The notes: generated by a model from the letters alone, not told the origin. 64,000 nt of DNA from Lachnospiraceae bacterium (GCA_017546025.1 JAFYYS010000018.1:1-64000); one strand, 5' to 3'. Counted from the first letter of the stretch, positions 24,283-34,076 are shown. A program made the numbers and translations.

Positions 24283-26775
24283 TTATTTCCGGATCTTGAT
24301 CAGATACGTGGTGTACGGCTTTTTGTCGGTCGGTCCGATTGTCTTCACGGGCGTTCCGAGAGACAGCAGCATATTGATGTTCGGCGTGCTCGGACGGTAA
24401 TAGTATCCGCCGATATACTTCACACCGCTTGAAGCATTCGTCTGGTCCACGTTCACATGGTCGTAACCGTAATACCGCTCGCACTCGCCGATGTACAGAT
24501 AATCGACATTGTACTTTCTGAGGATTGCCATAACCTCATCCGCGCTGTCCGAGGTGAAGACCGTCTCGATGTCGCAGATACGCTCATCTACTTCTTCAGG
24601 GCATTTGTCAATCTTTCCGTTGCAGCGCCACAGCCATTCATGCGTCTTCCAGCCGACAACGGTCGGGCATCCGGTGAATACGGAAATGCGGTTATAATAG
24701 GTGTAGCTGAGACCCGCCCGCTCCAAAATGACAGGCTGACCCTCGATGTTGTTGTTGATGAATTCCACCATCTCGGCGTCATCGGAATTCTGGTTCTTCA
24801 TGAATGCCGAAGCGTCAAGACCGCGGTATTTGCCGGACATCCAGTCGCGATAGCACTGGTTCATATAAGCGTTGCAGGCGAAGATGCACAAAACGCCGGT
24901 CATGGCGAATGCCTTCTGGAATACCGACTTCGGCATGAACATCAGTCTGCCGATGATGTAAGCCATGCTGATACCGAACATGATGAATGCCTGGTAGGAA
25001 AGCTTGAACATCGTATTGGCGCGCTCGTAGTCGCCGCCGTAGATATCTCTGACAAATATCACCTCGGGGATGAGCACGAGTCCTCCCGCGCAAAGCGCAA
25101 CCGTCAGCACGTACAGATCGGATATCGAAAGCGAGGTAAGGAACGGCGGTCTTTTGATTCTGTCCTTCGGAATCCGCTTGGTAACCTGCTCCGCCTTCTC
25201 GCGAAGAAGCGCCAGAAGGAATACAATCAGACAGATGAACGGAAGTCCCCATACAACAAGGAACTCCTTAAACAGTGTATGCTTTAAGGTGATGCCGATA
25301 CCCATCGACATGCTCTTGAACGAAAGCGTGAACGGAAGGCTCACGATGAAGCCGACAACGATGAATACAACCGCCTCACAGCCCGTCAGTGCCCATGCAT
25401 GATACTTTTTGTAACCGTAAATGATGATGTTCGAGAACAGGATGATGGCGCCGGATACGACAAAGTAAATCGGGAAATCCCAATAGTTCGTCATATGGAA
25501 CAGACCGATCAAAAACGAGCAGGTGAATACGGCCGGATGAAGGGCTTCCTTCCACGGGAACTTCATTGCGTCAACGACCGTCTGATCCGGGCCGAACACG
25601 CTGCCGCCCTCACGGACCAGATCCATCTTCTCCTTTCTTGAAAGGAGCCAGGAAAACAGCACCGCGAGAACCGTCATGACCAGTATGGTATTTACCACGT
25701 GCGCGTGCAGATCGCCGAGCACGTAGGAGTACGACGGGAACTCATGAATCGTCTTGTCGCCGCGCTCATAGTAGTAACCGATGTAACGGGTCGGGTTGGA
25801 AAACCAGTACTTATACTCTTCATCTCCGTGCAAACGCTGGAACCACGGAAGAATGTGCTTGTAAATCGGATAATGCATCGTTGAGGAAACGGAAACGGCA
25901 ATACCTGCCAGCATGCCGGCGAAGGCAGGACGGTAATACGGTTCGGCGTTCTCGTCGATGATCTCGCCGAGTCTTGCGGCGCGGGCTTTGCCGGCGTTCG
26001 TCAGTCTTTCCGACGAACGGTCTTTAAGTCTCACGCGAAGAAGGTTCGACACAATGGAATAAGGCATGCTGAAGCCGAAAGCGGCAAGCATGGCCATGCT
26101 GATGTTATAACCGTGTGTAACCGGCACTTCGGTCAGCTTGCAAATGAAGGTGCAGAGATACTGGCCGTAGTAGTAATAGTTGATTCCGTTTCCGGAGAAC
26201 CACATGTCGACGGGCGCCATGTATTCCGACTTGTTCATGGACATCATGAAACCGTAGTCCATGAAACGCTCCGTGCCGAATGCATCCGGATTCTTGCCTC
26301 TTAAGTAGCACCAGACAACGAAGGCACAGAAAAAGATGATTTCGGAGGACAGCATCGAAACGAGCCGCTCCGTCGTATAGAACTCACTGATGCGGTATTT
26401 CCGCTCCCTCTTCATCTTCAGGAAATAGAACATAATGCTGCCGCAAAGAAGTACCAGAATCGAAAGCACAATGCTTCCGGTTCTTGTAAACTTCACGAGC
26501 CTTAATGAGCTCAGATACCACATGACAAAGCTGCATACGGCGATTCCGAGTGCCTTGGAGAACAGCCAGCCCCCGTCGTGGAATTTCGGGAACAGCACGA
26601 TGCAAAGCGGCTGCATGACTACGCCAAGCAGAATCAGGCTGAGCCACCACGTCAGAACATAGGTGAAATCAACCGTCCCCATGAAGCGCATGCCGAAATA
26701 CAGGAACCCCAAAAAGAAGCCAAACGGTATGATGGCTTTCTCGATTCCCTGATAAGGTCTTTTTCCGGTATTCAT
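24283..26775 (-). CDS. DUF2298 (YYY-type) large multipass membrane protein
   Basis: An 830-residue protein with roughly 15-17 hydrophobic segments. The block around M-D-Y-G-F-M-M-S-M-N-K-S-E-Y and N-Y-Y-Y-Y-G-Q-Y-L (about 175-215) is typical of the DUF2298/'YYY' family, which has the look of GT-C glycosyltransferases with a catalytic extracytoplasmic loop. The last 150 residues form a soluble domain. Its function is not established; a role in transfer of lipid-linked sugars is a reasonable guess. It follows a second large membrane protein by 3 bp, and that one follows recG. Confidence 0.8.
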   Translation of the reverse strand: MNTGKRPYQGIEKAIIPFGFFLGFLYFGMRFMGTVDFTYVLTWWLSLILLGVVMQPLCIVLFPKFHDGGWLFSKALGIAVCSFVMWYLSSLRLVKFTRTGSIVLSILVLLCGSIMFYFLKMKRERKYRISEFYTTERLVSMLSSEIIFFCAFVVWCYLRGKNPDAFGTERFMDYGFMMSMNKSEYMAPVDMWFSGNGINYYYYGQYLCTFICKLTEVPVTHGYNISMAMLAAFGFSMPYSIVSNLLRVRLKDRSSERLTNAGKARAARLGEIIDENAEPYYRPAFAGMLAGIAVSVSSTMHYPIYKHILPWFQRLHGDEEYKYWFSNPTRYIGYYYERGDKTIHEFPSYSYVLGDLHAHVVNTILVMTVLAVLFSWLLSRKEKMDLVREGGSVFGPDQTVVDAMKFPWKEALHPAVFTCSFLIGLFHMTNYWDFPIYFVVSGAIILFSNIIIYGYKKYHAWALTGCEAVVFIVVGFIVSLPFTLSFKSMSMGIGITLKHTLFKEFLVVWGLPFICLIVFLLALLREKAEQVTKRIPKDRIKRPPFLTSLSISDLYVLTVALCAGGLVLIPEVIFVRDIYGGDYERANTMFKLSYQAFIMFGISMAYIIGRLMFMPKSVFQKAFAMTGVLCIFACNAYMNQCYRDWMSGKYRGLDASAFMKNQNSDDAEMVEFINNNIEGQPVILERAGLSYTYYNRISVFTGCPTVVGWKTHEWLWRCNGKIDKCPEEVDERICDIETVFTSDSADEVMAILRKYNVDYLYIGECERYYGYDHVNVDQTNASSGVKYIGGYYYRPSTPNINMLLSLGTPVKTIGPTDKKPYTTYLIKIRK

Positions 26776-26778
26776 AGC

Positions 26779-28917
26779 TTACTTCTCTCCTTCCTCATCT
26801 TCGATCCACGCGCCTGCATCGATGCGCGTATCGAAAATCCACGTTTCCCCGTCGTTGAATACGAGGCCGAATGTATTGATGATATTCTGTTCGTTAACAA
26901 CAAATTCTTCCCGGAGCCGGACATCTGTATCCACCACAATGTAGCGGATTCCGTACTGCTCAACAAGCGCCCGCAGTTCTTCCGGCGTCTCCGCCGTATA
27001 CATGGCATAAACGGAAGGCTCACGCCCGTTCGTATCGTAACCGGCAGACCATGCGTAATACGGCCAGCCGAAATATAACATTGCTCCGCCCAAAACGAAA
27101 TCGTTCAGCGAGTACCAGCTTGTCAGCCAGATATCATGGGAGTCCGAATGCTCCATGACGAAGCGGCATATCGCGGATTCATCGCTGATGTAGCTTGTGT
27201 AGCCGGACACCTGCGCGTTCTTCTTCACGACAAGCGTGAAATCATACAATCCGGTGATGATCAGACAGGTTACCAGGAAGCAGCAAAGCACCCTCGCAAA
27301 TGCCCCTCTGAAGTCCCACAGCCGGCATACAAGGCTCGCAACCGGAATGTTGATGAGCATGACGCCGAGCATGATATACTTATGGTTTACGGCGATATCA
27401 GGCGTCAGCGAAAGGGTAAATGCCACGATGATCGGCGCAACGAAAGCAAATGTCAGGTATTTCTCCGTCCATTTGATGAAAAGCATCGATGCAAGCAGTG
27501 CAAACGGCAATACGCCGAGCAACGCAATCAGATATTTGATGACCGACACTAGCGTCTGCTGTTCCGCCAGGAAACCGAACTGATACTTCGGTGCAATCGC
27601 TTTTCCGTCGATGAAGAAGTTCGCGGAAAGCGAAGAAAGCACAACCGTAATCGCCGCCGTCAGCGCAAACGACAGACGGTTGTCCGAGGCAAATGCCATG
27701 ATGAACAGAACACTGAGACACCCGATGACGCAGGCGCCGTTGAAGAAGCTCGAAAGTCCGAGCAGCAGGCCGCAGGCAACGATTGCCGTCGTTCCGGGCT
27801 GATACCAGCCGTCCTTGCGGAAAAGAGATGCCTTGACGCAGTACTCCGCGCGTTCTCCGGGAAGAAGCGTCTCTTCCGGATTCTCCTGCAGGAACTGATA
27901 CAGCCTTTCGTCCGCTTCCTTCGCGCAGCGCGCCGTTCCTTCAAACAGGAACTGCGTGAAATAAATCAGCAGGAATAAAACAACGCAAAAACCGAGTGCC
28001 AGATGGCGCTGGTTGCAGTATACGTTCAGGTTCCAAAGACCCCAGTCTTCATGCTGTGTCGTACCGATGAACGTATAGTTATCAAGAAGCCCTTTCAAAA
28101 GGCCGGTCTTCTTCGGAATCGTTCCCGCAAAATCGAAGAAGGCGCGGGAGCTTCGGAAGGTAAACAGCAGTGTCGTAATCACGCCGATGGCTCTCTTACC
28201 GGAAAGCTTCACGGCATAGAAATACAGAAGCGCATATACCATGATCAGGCACAAAACGCTCGGAATGTTGAAAGCAAGATCAAGACGCATGCCGAGATAA
28301 TTCAGGTTGCCGACAAAAAACTGGAACATGAAATGATAACGGATGTCTTCGCCCGCGAAATGCGAGTACTGTGTCGGGAAATTGTTGCCGACGGCGAACG
28401 ACCGGATCATGCCGATATGCGGCGAGAAATCGCTCATAACCGTCCAGCCGACATAGTAACGGCCGTTGATATAAAAGAAAGTCCAGAACATCAGAAACGT
28501 GCATAAAGCTGTTACAAAAGCAAACAGCACGGTCTCCCCTGTCGTAATGCCGCCAAACAGCTTCTTAAGGCCCTTCGGTGCATCGTCCGCCGGTTCATCA
28601 TCCTTCACATTACGCCGTCTGAATGCAAGGGAAAGCAGCAGGCTCGCGATAAAAGCGATGAGCGGCATGACAATCAGATTGGCCGGATACAGGGGATGTC
28701 TCCGGTCTCTGAAAAGATATCCGAGAAGATACGTAAGCCAAGTCGTCGGAACCGCACCGAAAAGGAACCATGCCGGAATGCATACAAAAGCAGGCGAAAG
28801 GTTGATTTCCTTTCCCCTGTAGGTAAGCTTTCCGTATTGCATCAGATTCGGGAAGCAGAAAAGCGTGATTCCCGCGCCCAATGCAAAGCACAAAATGATG
28901 TAAATCAGTCCGAGCAT
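26779..28917 (-). CDS. large multipass membrane protein, GT-C-like
   Basis: A 712-residue protein with about 14-16 hydrophobic segments and a soluble C-terminal domain (about 590-700) ending in Y-G-I-R-Y-I-V-V-D-T-D, a pattern seen in several putative polysaccharide-related membrane proteins. The N-terminal loop after the fifth segment carries S-D-F-S-P-H-I-G-M-I-R-S, which may be an acidic catalytic loop. It overlaps functionally with the neighbouring DUF2298 protein (3-bp gap); the two may form a complex. I do not recognise the exact family. Confidence 0.7.
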   Translation of the reverse strand: MLGLIYIILCFALGAGITLFCFPNLMQYGKLTYRGKEINLSPAFVCIPAWFLFGAVPTTWLTYLLGYLFRDRRHPLYPANLIVMPLIAFIASLLLSLAFRRRNVKDDEPADDAPKGLKKLFGGITTGETVLFAFVTALCTFLMFWTFFYINGRYYVGWTVMSDFSPHIGMIRSFAVGNNFPTQYSHFAGEDIRYHFMFQFFVGNLNYLGMRLDLAFNIPSVLCLIMVYALLYFYAVKLSGKRAIGVITTLLFTFRSSRAFFDFAGTIPKKTGLLKGLLDNYTFIGTTQHEDWGLWNLNVYCNQRHLALGFCVVLFLLIYFTQFLFEGTARCAKEADERLYQFLQENPEETLLPGERAEYCVKASLFRKDGWYQPGTTAIVACGLLLGLSSFFNGACVIGCLSVLFIMAFASDNRLSFALTAAITVVLSSLSANFFIDGKAIAPKYQFGFLAEQQTLVSVIKYLIALLGVLPFALLASMLFIKWTEKYLTFAFVAPIIVAFTLSLTPDIAVNHKYIMLGVMLINIPVASLVCRLWDFRGAFARVLCCFLVTCLIITGLYDFTLVVKKNAQVSGYTSYISDESAICRFVMEHSDSHDIWLTSWYSLNDFVLGGAMLYFGWPYYAWSAGYDTNGREPSVYAMYTAETPEELRALVEQYGIRYIVVDTDVRLREEFVVNEQNIINTFGLVFNDGETWIFDTRIDAGAWIEDEEGEK

Positions 28918-28946
28918 ACAACCTGTCCTCTCGCGTCATTCAAAGT

Positions 28947-30965
28947 TCAGTATACCACAAGCGAATCCCGTTCTGCAACCAAAAGATGGAACCGCTCCTC
29001 CGCCTCTTCGTCGGAAAGAAGCGCCGTATCTTCCTTCGCCGCAGCCAGCATATCCGCGTCACGGATGATGTCCGCAACGGCAAAATCCATGTCGCCGCTC
29101 TGTCGGATTCCGAAGAAATCGCCGGGTCCGCGAAGCTTCAGATCCTCCTCCGCGATGGCAAAGCCGTTCCGTGCCCGAAGAAGCACCGACAGCCGTTCCT
29201 TCGTCTCTTCGCTTTCGTTGCCCTGCATCAGAATGCAGTACGACTGCTTCGCGCCGCGGCCGACACGCCCCCTCAACTGATGAAGCGCCGAAAGACCGAA
29301 CCGCTCCGCGTTCTCCACCATGATGATTGTTGCGTTCGGCACATTAATGCCGACCTCAACTACAGTCGTGCTGACAAGAACCGAAATCTTTCCTTCCGCA
29401 AAGTCGGAAAGAATCGCGTTTTTATCCTTGCCGTTCATCTGCCCGTGAAGGGTTCCGACCGTGATCTCATCGCCGAACTCCTCCCGGAGCTTGCGGGCGT
29501 AATCCGTCACATTTTCCCCTTCCGAATCCTCACTCTCCTCGATCAGGGGGCAGATGACGTAGGTCTGCTCGCCCTTCGCGGCGTGCTCCTTAATGAAGCG
29601 GTACGCCGTCGGGCGGTAGGACCGGTCAACCACGCAGGTTTTGACGGGAAGCCGCTCCGCGGGCTGTTCGTCAAGAAGCGAAATATCCATGTCGCCGTAC
29701 AGCATCATCGCAAGCGTTCTCGGAATCGGTGTTGCGCTCATGATGAGCAGGTGCGGCATCTCGCCCTTACGCATCAGCTGCTCACGCTGCTTCACGCCGA
29801 AACGGTGCTGCTCGTCCACAATGACAAGGCCGAGCTTCGGAAACTCCACGCTGTCCTGAAAAAGCGCATGCGTGCCGATGACAATCGGGTATTCGCCCGA
29901 AACAATGCCTTCCTCCATCCGCTTGCGCTCGGTCTTCGTCTGGGAACCGACAAGCAGTGCGACACCGATGCCGAACGGAGCAAGCATCTTCGTGAAAAAT
30001 GCGAAGTGCTGCCTTGCCAGTACCTCGGTAGGCGCCATCAGGCATCCGGAAATGCCCTCTTCGGCGCACATTGCAAGTGCCAAAAGGGCAATGACCGTCT
30101 TACCGGAACCTACGTCTCCCTGCAGCAGGCGCTGCATCGGGTACGCTCCGCAGAGGTCCTTAATGATTTCTGCAAGTACCCGCTTCTGCGCGGCGGTTAA
30201 TTCATACGGAAGCGCTGCAAGAATGCCGTCGGCAACCGTGTGCTTTTCCATCAGAAAGCTGTTCGGCTCTCTGAGGATTCCGGCTTTTAAGTGCCGCATG
30301 GACAGCAGAAAACGGGTGAATTCGTCATAAGAAAGGCGTTTAATTGCCTCTTTGGTGACTGACTCGTCCTCCGGACAGTGAATGGCCCGGTAGGCGTCCT
30401 CAAGCTTTAAAAAACCGCGTTTCCTGCGGATGCTCTGCGGCATGGAATCGGGGATCTCCGTCACGGCAAGCGCCTCGGAAACCGCCTTCGCAATCGCATT
30501 GTGGGAAAGCCCTGCCGTCAGCGAGTAAACCGGCCGCAATGACCGCATTCTCGCGCGGTACGCATCCTCGGTATAAATCTCCGGCTGCACCATCGAAACG
30601 CTGCGGCCCTTCCGGGAAATCTTACCGCGGAACAGAAGCTTTCTGCCGAGCGGAAGCTGCTTTAAAACGAACGGGCTGTTGAACCAGCGAAGGTCCATCT
30701 CACCGGAGATGTCGCGGATTCTCGCGACAATCATGCGGCGGCTGCCCGCTGCAACGGGCTTGGCTGCAGCCGTCAGAATGCCCTCCACGGTCCGAACGGT
30801 TCCGTCCTCGGTCTGTGACACGAGCACGGGCATGTCATACCGCTCATAGCCCCGCGGAAAATGGCACAGCAAATCCCCGACCGTACGAATATCAAGCTTT
30901 TCGTACAGCTTCGCGGACTTCTGTCCGATTCCCTTCACTTTGATTACCGAGTCCGTTATTTTCAT
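28947..30965 (-). CDS. recG: ATP-dependent DNA helicase RecG
   Basis: A 672-residue branch-migrating helicase for stalled replication forks and Holliday junctions. Wedge domain in the N-terminal third, then helicase motifs: G-D-V-G-S-G-K-T (I), A-P-T-E-V-L-A (Ia), D-E-Q-H-R-F-G (II), S-A-T-P-I-P-R-T (III), and Q-L-R-G-R-V-G-R-G (VI). The start is ATG 30965 with GAGGG 5 nt upstream. The 18 upstream in-frame codons overlap the fakA terminator and are not believed. Transcription must read through that terminator or begin inside fakA. Confidence 0.96.
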   Translation of the reverse strand: MKITDSVIKVKGIGQKSAKLYEKLDIRTVGDLLCHFPRGYERYDMPVLVSQTEDGTVRTVEGILTAAAKPVAAGSRRMIVARIRDISGEMDLRWFNSPFVLKQLPLGRKLLFRGKISRKGRSVSMVQPEIYTEDAYRARMRSLRPVYSLTAGLSHNAIAKAVSEALAVTEIPDSMPQSIRRKRGFLKLEDAYRAIHCPEDESVTKEAIKRLSYDEFTRFLLSMRHLKAGILREPNSFLMEKHTVADGILAALPYELTAAQKRVLAEIIKDLCGAYPMQRLLQGDVGSGKTVIALLALAMCAEEGISGCLMAPTEVLARQHFAFFTKMLAPFGIGVALLVGSQTKTERKRMEEGIVSGEYPIVIGTHALFQDSVEFPKLGLVIVDEQHRFGVKQREQLMRKGEMPHLLIMSATPIPRTLAMMLYGDMDISLLDEQPAERLPVKTCVVDRSYRPTAYRFIKEHAAKGEQTYVICPLIEESEDSEGENVTDYARKLREEFGDEITVGTLHGQMNGKDKNAILSDFAEGKISVLVSTTVVEVGINVPNATIIMVENAERFGLSALHQLRGRVGRGAKQSYCILMQGNESEETKERLSVLLRARNGFAIAEEDLKLRGPGDFFGIRQSGDMDFAVADIIRDADMLAAAKEDTALLSDEEAEERFHLLVAERDSLVVY

Positions 30966-30984
30966 GGCGCCCTCAAAATAAAAA

Positions 30985-31008
30985 AGGGGCTGAATGCCTT
31001 CAGCCCCT
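30985..31008 (-). terminator. intrinsic terminator between fakA and recG
   Basis: A 10-bp perfect stem (30985-30994 with 30999-31008), 4-nt loop and a T-run on the minus strand (complement of 30976-30984). It sits between the fakA stop and the recG start, so it can reduce recG and downstream expression. Confidence 0.85.
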
Positions 31009-31015
31009 GTATCCG

Positions 31016-32692
31016 TCACTCTACGGAAAGCAGATAATAGTACACCGGCTGTCCGCCGAAATGAACCTCTACATCCAGATCCGGATGCTGTTCTCCGATT
31101 GTATCCGCAATTGCCTGCGCATCCTCTTCGGTCGCGTCTGCGCCGAAATAGATGCTCACCAGTCCGGAATCCTCATCCACAAGCTCGTTTGCAAGCTGTA
31201 CGGTAACCTCTGCGATATCCTGTCCGACCGTCTGAATGCCCTTGTCGGAGATACCCATGATGTCGCCTTCGCGAATCTCCTTGCCTTCAAAGCTTGTATC
31301 TCTTACGGCGTATGTAACCTCGCCGCTCTTTACATATCCGAGTGCTTCCGTCATCATCGCCTCGTTCTCCTCGGCGCTCTTATCGGCAAGGAAGCTTACC
31401 ATTGCGCTGATTCCCTGCGGTGCCGTCTTCGACGGGATGACGAAAATCTTCTTGTCCTCAACAAGGCTCTTGGCCTGCGTTGCGGCAAGAATGACATTGC
31501 CGTTGTTGGGCAGGATGAAGATGTTCTCGGCATTGACCTGATCAATTGCCGTCAGCATGTCTTCGGTGCTCGGGTTCATGGTCTGGCCGCCCTCGATGAC
31601 ATAATCGACACCGAGACCGCGGAAGATCTCATTCATGCCTTCGCCGACCGAAACCGCGATGAAGCCCATCTCCTTTGCGGGCTCTTCGGGCTTAACGGGC
31701 TTTGTTTCCGCTGCAGCTGCTTCTTCGCTCTGAATGACACGCTCGTTATGCTCTTCGCGCATGTTGTCAATCTTCATGCGGGAAAGCTGTCCGTATGTCA
31801 AAGCCTTCTGGATGGCAAGACCGGGGTCGTTCGTATGAACATGAACCTTCACGACGTCGTCATCCGCAACACATACGATGGAATCGCCGATGGAGGAAAG
31901 GTAGGTCTTGAAATCCGTTTCTTCCTTCTGCGTAAAATCTTTCTCAAGTAAAATGATGAACTCGGTACAGTAACCGAACCGGATATCCGCCGTTGAGATA
32001 TCGTTGGAACCTGCGCCGCCCTTCTTCTCGGCAGGCTTGGCACCGCCGCTTACAAGCGCATTCAGATCCACTTCCTCGCCGCGAAGGCCCTTTCTCGCAC
32101 CGGTCATGACTGCCAAAAGTCCGGTGCCGCCGGAGTCTACCACGCCGGCTTCCTTCAAAACGGGCAGCAGCTCAGGCGTATTGTCAAGTGCCTGCTGCAT
32201 CCGCTCGATGACCTTATCAAGGAAATCCTCTACATCGTCCGTGAAATCGGCAATCTCGGCCGCCGCCTCCGCGCCTGCTCTTGCTACCGTCAGAATCGTG
32301 CCTTCCTTCGGCTTCATAACCGCCTTGTAAGCGGTATCGACTGCCTTGTCGAAGGCTTCTGCCGCAAGCGGAACCGTCAGCTTGTCATAGCCGTTCACGC
32401 CCTTACAGAAACCACGGAACAGCTGGGACAGGATAACGCCGGAGTTTCCTCTCGCGCCCTTTAAGGAGCCTGAGGAAATCGCCTTAGCAAGCGTCTGCAT
32501 GTTCAGATCCGTAATCTGTCCGATTTCCTTGACGGCGGACAGAATCGTAAGCGTCATATTCGTTCCGGTATCCCCGTCGGGAACAGGGAATACGTTCAGT
32601 TCGTTGATGACTTCCTTTTGTACTTCCAGATTCTTTGCTCCCGCGAGGAACATCCTCTTCAAAAGGGAAGCATCGATCGAGTTCACTGCCAC
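31016..32692 (-). CDS. fakA: DAK2/DegV-type fatty-acid kinase FakA family (YloV)
   Basis: A 558-residue protein. The N-terminal DhaL-like kinase domain carries F-P-V-P-D-G-D-T-G-T-N-M and G-S-L-K-G-A-R-G-N-S-G-V; a middle domain follows; the C-terminal DegV-like domain (about 330-555) has L-P-N-N-G-N-V. FakA phosphorylates fatty acids presented by FakB for phospholipid synthesis. No FakB/DegV gene is in the window. The start is GTG 32692 because GGAGG lies 10 nt upstream; a longer frame to 32734 would cross this site. It lies about 46 bp after asp23, the usual order in Firmicutes. Confidence 0.93.
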   Translation of the reverse strand: MAVNSIDASLLKRMFLAGAKNLEVQKEVINELNVFPVPDGDTGTNMTLTILSAVKEIGQITDLNMQTLAKAISSGSLKGARGNSGVILSQLFRGFCKGVNGYDKLTVPLAAEAFDKAVDTAYKAVMKPKEGTILTVARAGAEAAAEIADFTDDVEDFLDKVIERMQQALDNTPELLPVLKEAGVVDSGGTGLLAVMTGARKGLRGEEVDLNALVSGGAKPAEKKGGAGSNDISTADIRFGYCTEFIILLEKDFTQKEETDFKTYLSSIGDSIVCVADDDVVKVHVHTNDPGLAIQKALTYGQLSRMKIDNMREEHNERVIQSEEAAAAETKPVKPEEPAKEMGFIAVSVGEGMNEIFRGLGVDYVIEGGQTMNPSTEDMLTAIDQVNAENIFILPNNGNVILAATQAKSLVEDKKIFVIPSKTAPQGISAMVSFLADKSAEENEAMMTEALGYVKSGEVTYAVRDTSFEGKEIREGDIMGISDKGIQTVGQDIAEVTVQLANELVDEDSGLVSIYFGADATEEDAQAIADTIGEQHPDLDVEVHFGGQPVYYYLLSVE

Positions 32693-32738
32693 TTCTCTAT
32701 ATCCTCCTTCCGGCCGTAAGTCTGGCCGGCGCAATTCA

Positions 32739-33095
32739 TTAATCGATAACGCGGACGCCGTCCACGTGAATATTCAGCTTCTCAACGTTCAAACCGGAGA
32801 AATCCTCAACACGGTACTTCACATTCTCATAAAGATTGGAGCATACCGCCATAATGCTGATGCCGTAAGAAACGATAATATGCAAATCGATGGTGATGCG
32901 GTTCTCATTGACACGAACCTTAACGCCGTGATTCAGAGAATCCTTCCGAAGGAGTTTCGAAAGGCCGTCCTTCATGCTGACAGCTGCCATTCCCACAACA
33001 CCGAAACACTCGGTGGCAGCGGAACCTGCGTACTTTGCGATTACGTCAAGATCTACATAAACGTCGCCGTTCACGGTTGCTATTGTTCCGTCCAT
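32739..33095 (-). CDS. Asp23/Gls24 family protein
   Basis: A 118-residue alpha/beta protein of the Asp23 (YloU) family, with G-D-V-Y-V-D-L-D-V-I-A-K-Y-A near the start, and L-H-I-I-V-S-Y-G in the core. Members are linked to alkaline or envelope stress and sit before yloV/fakA in most Firmicutes, as here. GAGGAGGC lies just upstream of the ATG. Its leader holds a structured region (33123-33180). Confidence 0.92.
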   Translation of the reverse strand: MDGTIATVNGDVYVDLDVIAKYAGSAATECFGVVGMAAVSMKDGLSKLLRKDSLNHGVKVRVNENRITIDLHIIVSYGISIMAVCSNLYENVKYRVEDFSGLNVEKLNIHVDGVRVID

Positions 33096-33122
33096 AAATT
33101 GCCTCCTCGTAAACCGTATTAA

Positions 33123-33180
33123 AAAGCGGTTCCGTCCCCCAAAGAACGGGACACCTCCGCTATGAAATCATAGCCGCTTT
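33123..33180 (-). promoter_or_regulatory. three-way-junction-like leader ahead of asp23
   Basis: In the minus-strand RNA, AAAGCGG (33174-33180) pairs with CCGCTTT (33123-33129) and encloses two hairpins: CTATG/CATAG (33160-33164 with 33169-33173) and GTCCC/GGGAC (33134-33138 with 33148-33152). The closing stem is followed by TTTAATA, so it could end transcription before asp23 unless the structure is altered. It resembles an attenuator or a small unclassified leader. No known riboswitch core recognised. Confidence 0.5.
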
Positions 33181-33282
33181 CCATTTTACCATTAAATGAC
33201 AAAAAAAGAAACACATTTTTCAAAAAATGTGTCATTTTCCAATCCGTATACAGAAAAATGTCATGCCGAAAAACAATAAAAA

Positions 33283-33306
33283 GGGCACTCCCTTTTGGGA
33301 ATGCCC
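33283..33306 (-). terminator. intrinsic terminator after rpmB
   Basis: Ten-bp stem with one G-T-type mismatch (33283-33292 with 33297-33306), loop TTTT/AAAA, and a T-run on the minus strand (complement of 33277-33282). Confidence 0.85.
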
Positions 33307-33315
33307 TCAGTCATT

Positions 33316-33513
33316 TTATGCTCTTTCCACTTTACCGGAACGGAGGCAGGAAGTACAAACGTGCATCTTCTGCGTTCCGCCGTTCACCTTAACGCGAACA
33401 GTCTTAACATTGGATTTCCACATCTTGTTAGCTCTTCCGGAAACCTGACTACGCGTAATACTGATCTGTCTGCCGAAAAGTGCGCCCTTATCACAAATCT
33501 CACATTTTGCCAT
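33316..33513 (-). CDS. rpmB: 50S ribosomal protein L28
   Basis: A 65-residue L28 of the zinc-binding (C+) form: cysteines in M-A-K-C-E-I-C near the start and C-T-S-C near residue 53-56 can hold one zinc. The core T-R-S-Q-V-S-G-R-A-N-K-M-W-K is typical. GGAGG lies 7 nt before the ATG. It is monocistronic, with its own promoter and terminator. Confidence 0.97.
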   Translation of the reverse strand: MAKCEICDKGALFGRQISITRSQVSGRANKMWKSNVKTVRVKVNGGTQKMHVCTSCLRSGKVERA

Positions 33514-33566
33514 AATACAAGCACCTCCTTCACTTGTGAATTGGTTGCAATAACCCGAACATTCAC

Positions 33567-33595
33567 ATAATAACAGAAACAGGTTTCAAATGCAA
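33567..33595 (-). promoter_or_regulatory. promoter of rpmB
   Basis: On the minus strand TTGCAT (33590-33595), 17-bp spacer, TATTAT (33567-33572), about 50 bp before rpmB. Confidence 0.75.
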
Positions 33596-33632
33596 GAACT
33601 TTTTTAAGAGATTTTCAACCCCTTTTGAAAGC

Positions 33633-34076
33633 CTATTTTTCTTCCTTCAGAAGCTCCTGCGCAGCCTCGTCAACCTTACTGTCATCGATGTTCAGATCCT
33701 GGTCCTTCTTCTTGAACATCGCGCGGATGCGGTTCAGAACCTCGGGAGCCATATCGACGATTCTCGTAAGGGTGTCGTTGTCCTTAACCGTAATCAGACG
33801 GGTGTTGCCGTCCTTGATGACGAGAATGGCGAACGGAGACATCTTTCCGCCGAGTCCGCCTGCAACGCGGTCGCTTAACTTCTTGCTCTTGCTGTCATCG
33901 TCTCTCTTCGAATCCTTGTTGAAAGCGCCTGCCGCAACGCCGAAGGTCACGTCCACGAGAGGCAGAAGCACGGTGCCGTCCTCCATGGTAATTGCCTGTC
34001 CGACCACGCTCTTCGTGGTGACAAAGCCTTCCATCCCTTTCAAAAGTCCCTGAACAGTCTCGTTTACATTTGCCAT
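33633..34076 (-). CDS. ytfJ: GerW family sporulation protein (YtfJ)
   Basis: A 147-residue YtfJ/GerW protein: conserved T-K-S-V-V-G-Q-A-I-T-M-E-D-G-T-V-L-L-P and the G-G-x-G-G-K core (here A-G-G-L-G-G-K-M-S-P). GerW is needed for normal germination in B. subtilis. The ATG 34076 has GGGAGG at proper spacing; the longer frame overlaps the DUF2953 gene. It directly follows the DUF2953 gene as ytfI-ytfJ do in bacilli, supporting a spore-forming ancestry. Confidence 0.9.
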   Translation of the reverse strand: MANVNETVQGLLKGMEGFVTTKSVVGQAITMEDGTVLLPLVDVTFGVAAGAFNKDSKRDDDSKSKKLSDRVAGGLGGKMSPFAILVIKDGNTRLITVKDNDTLTRIVDMAPEVLNRIRAMFKKKDQDLNIDDSKVDEAAQELLKEEK

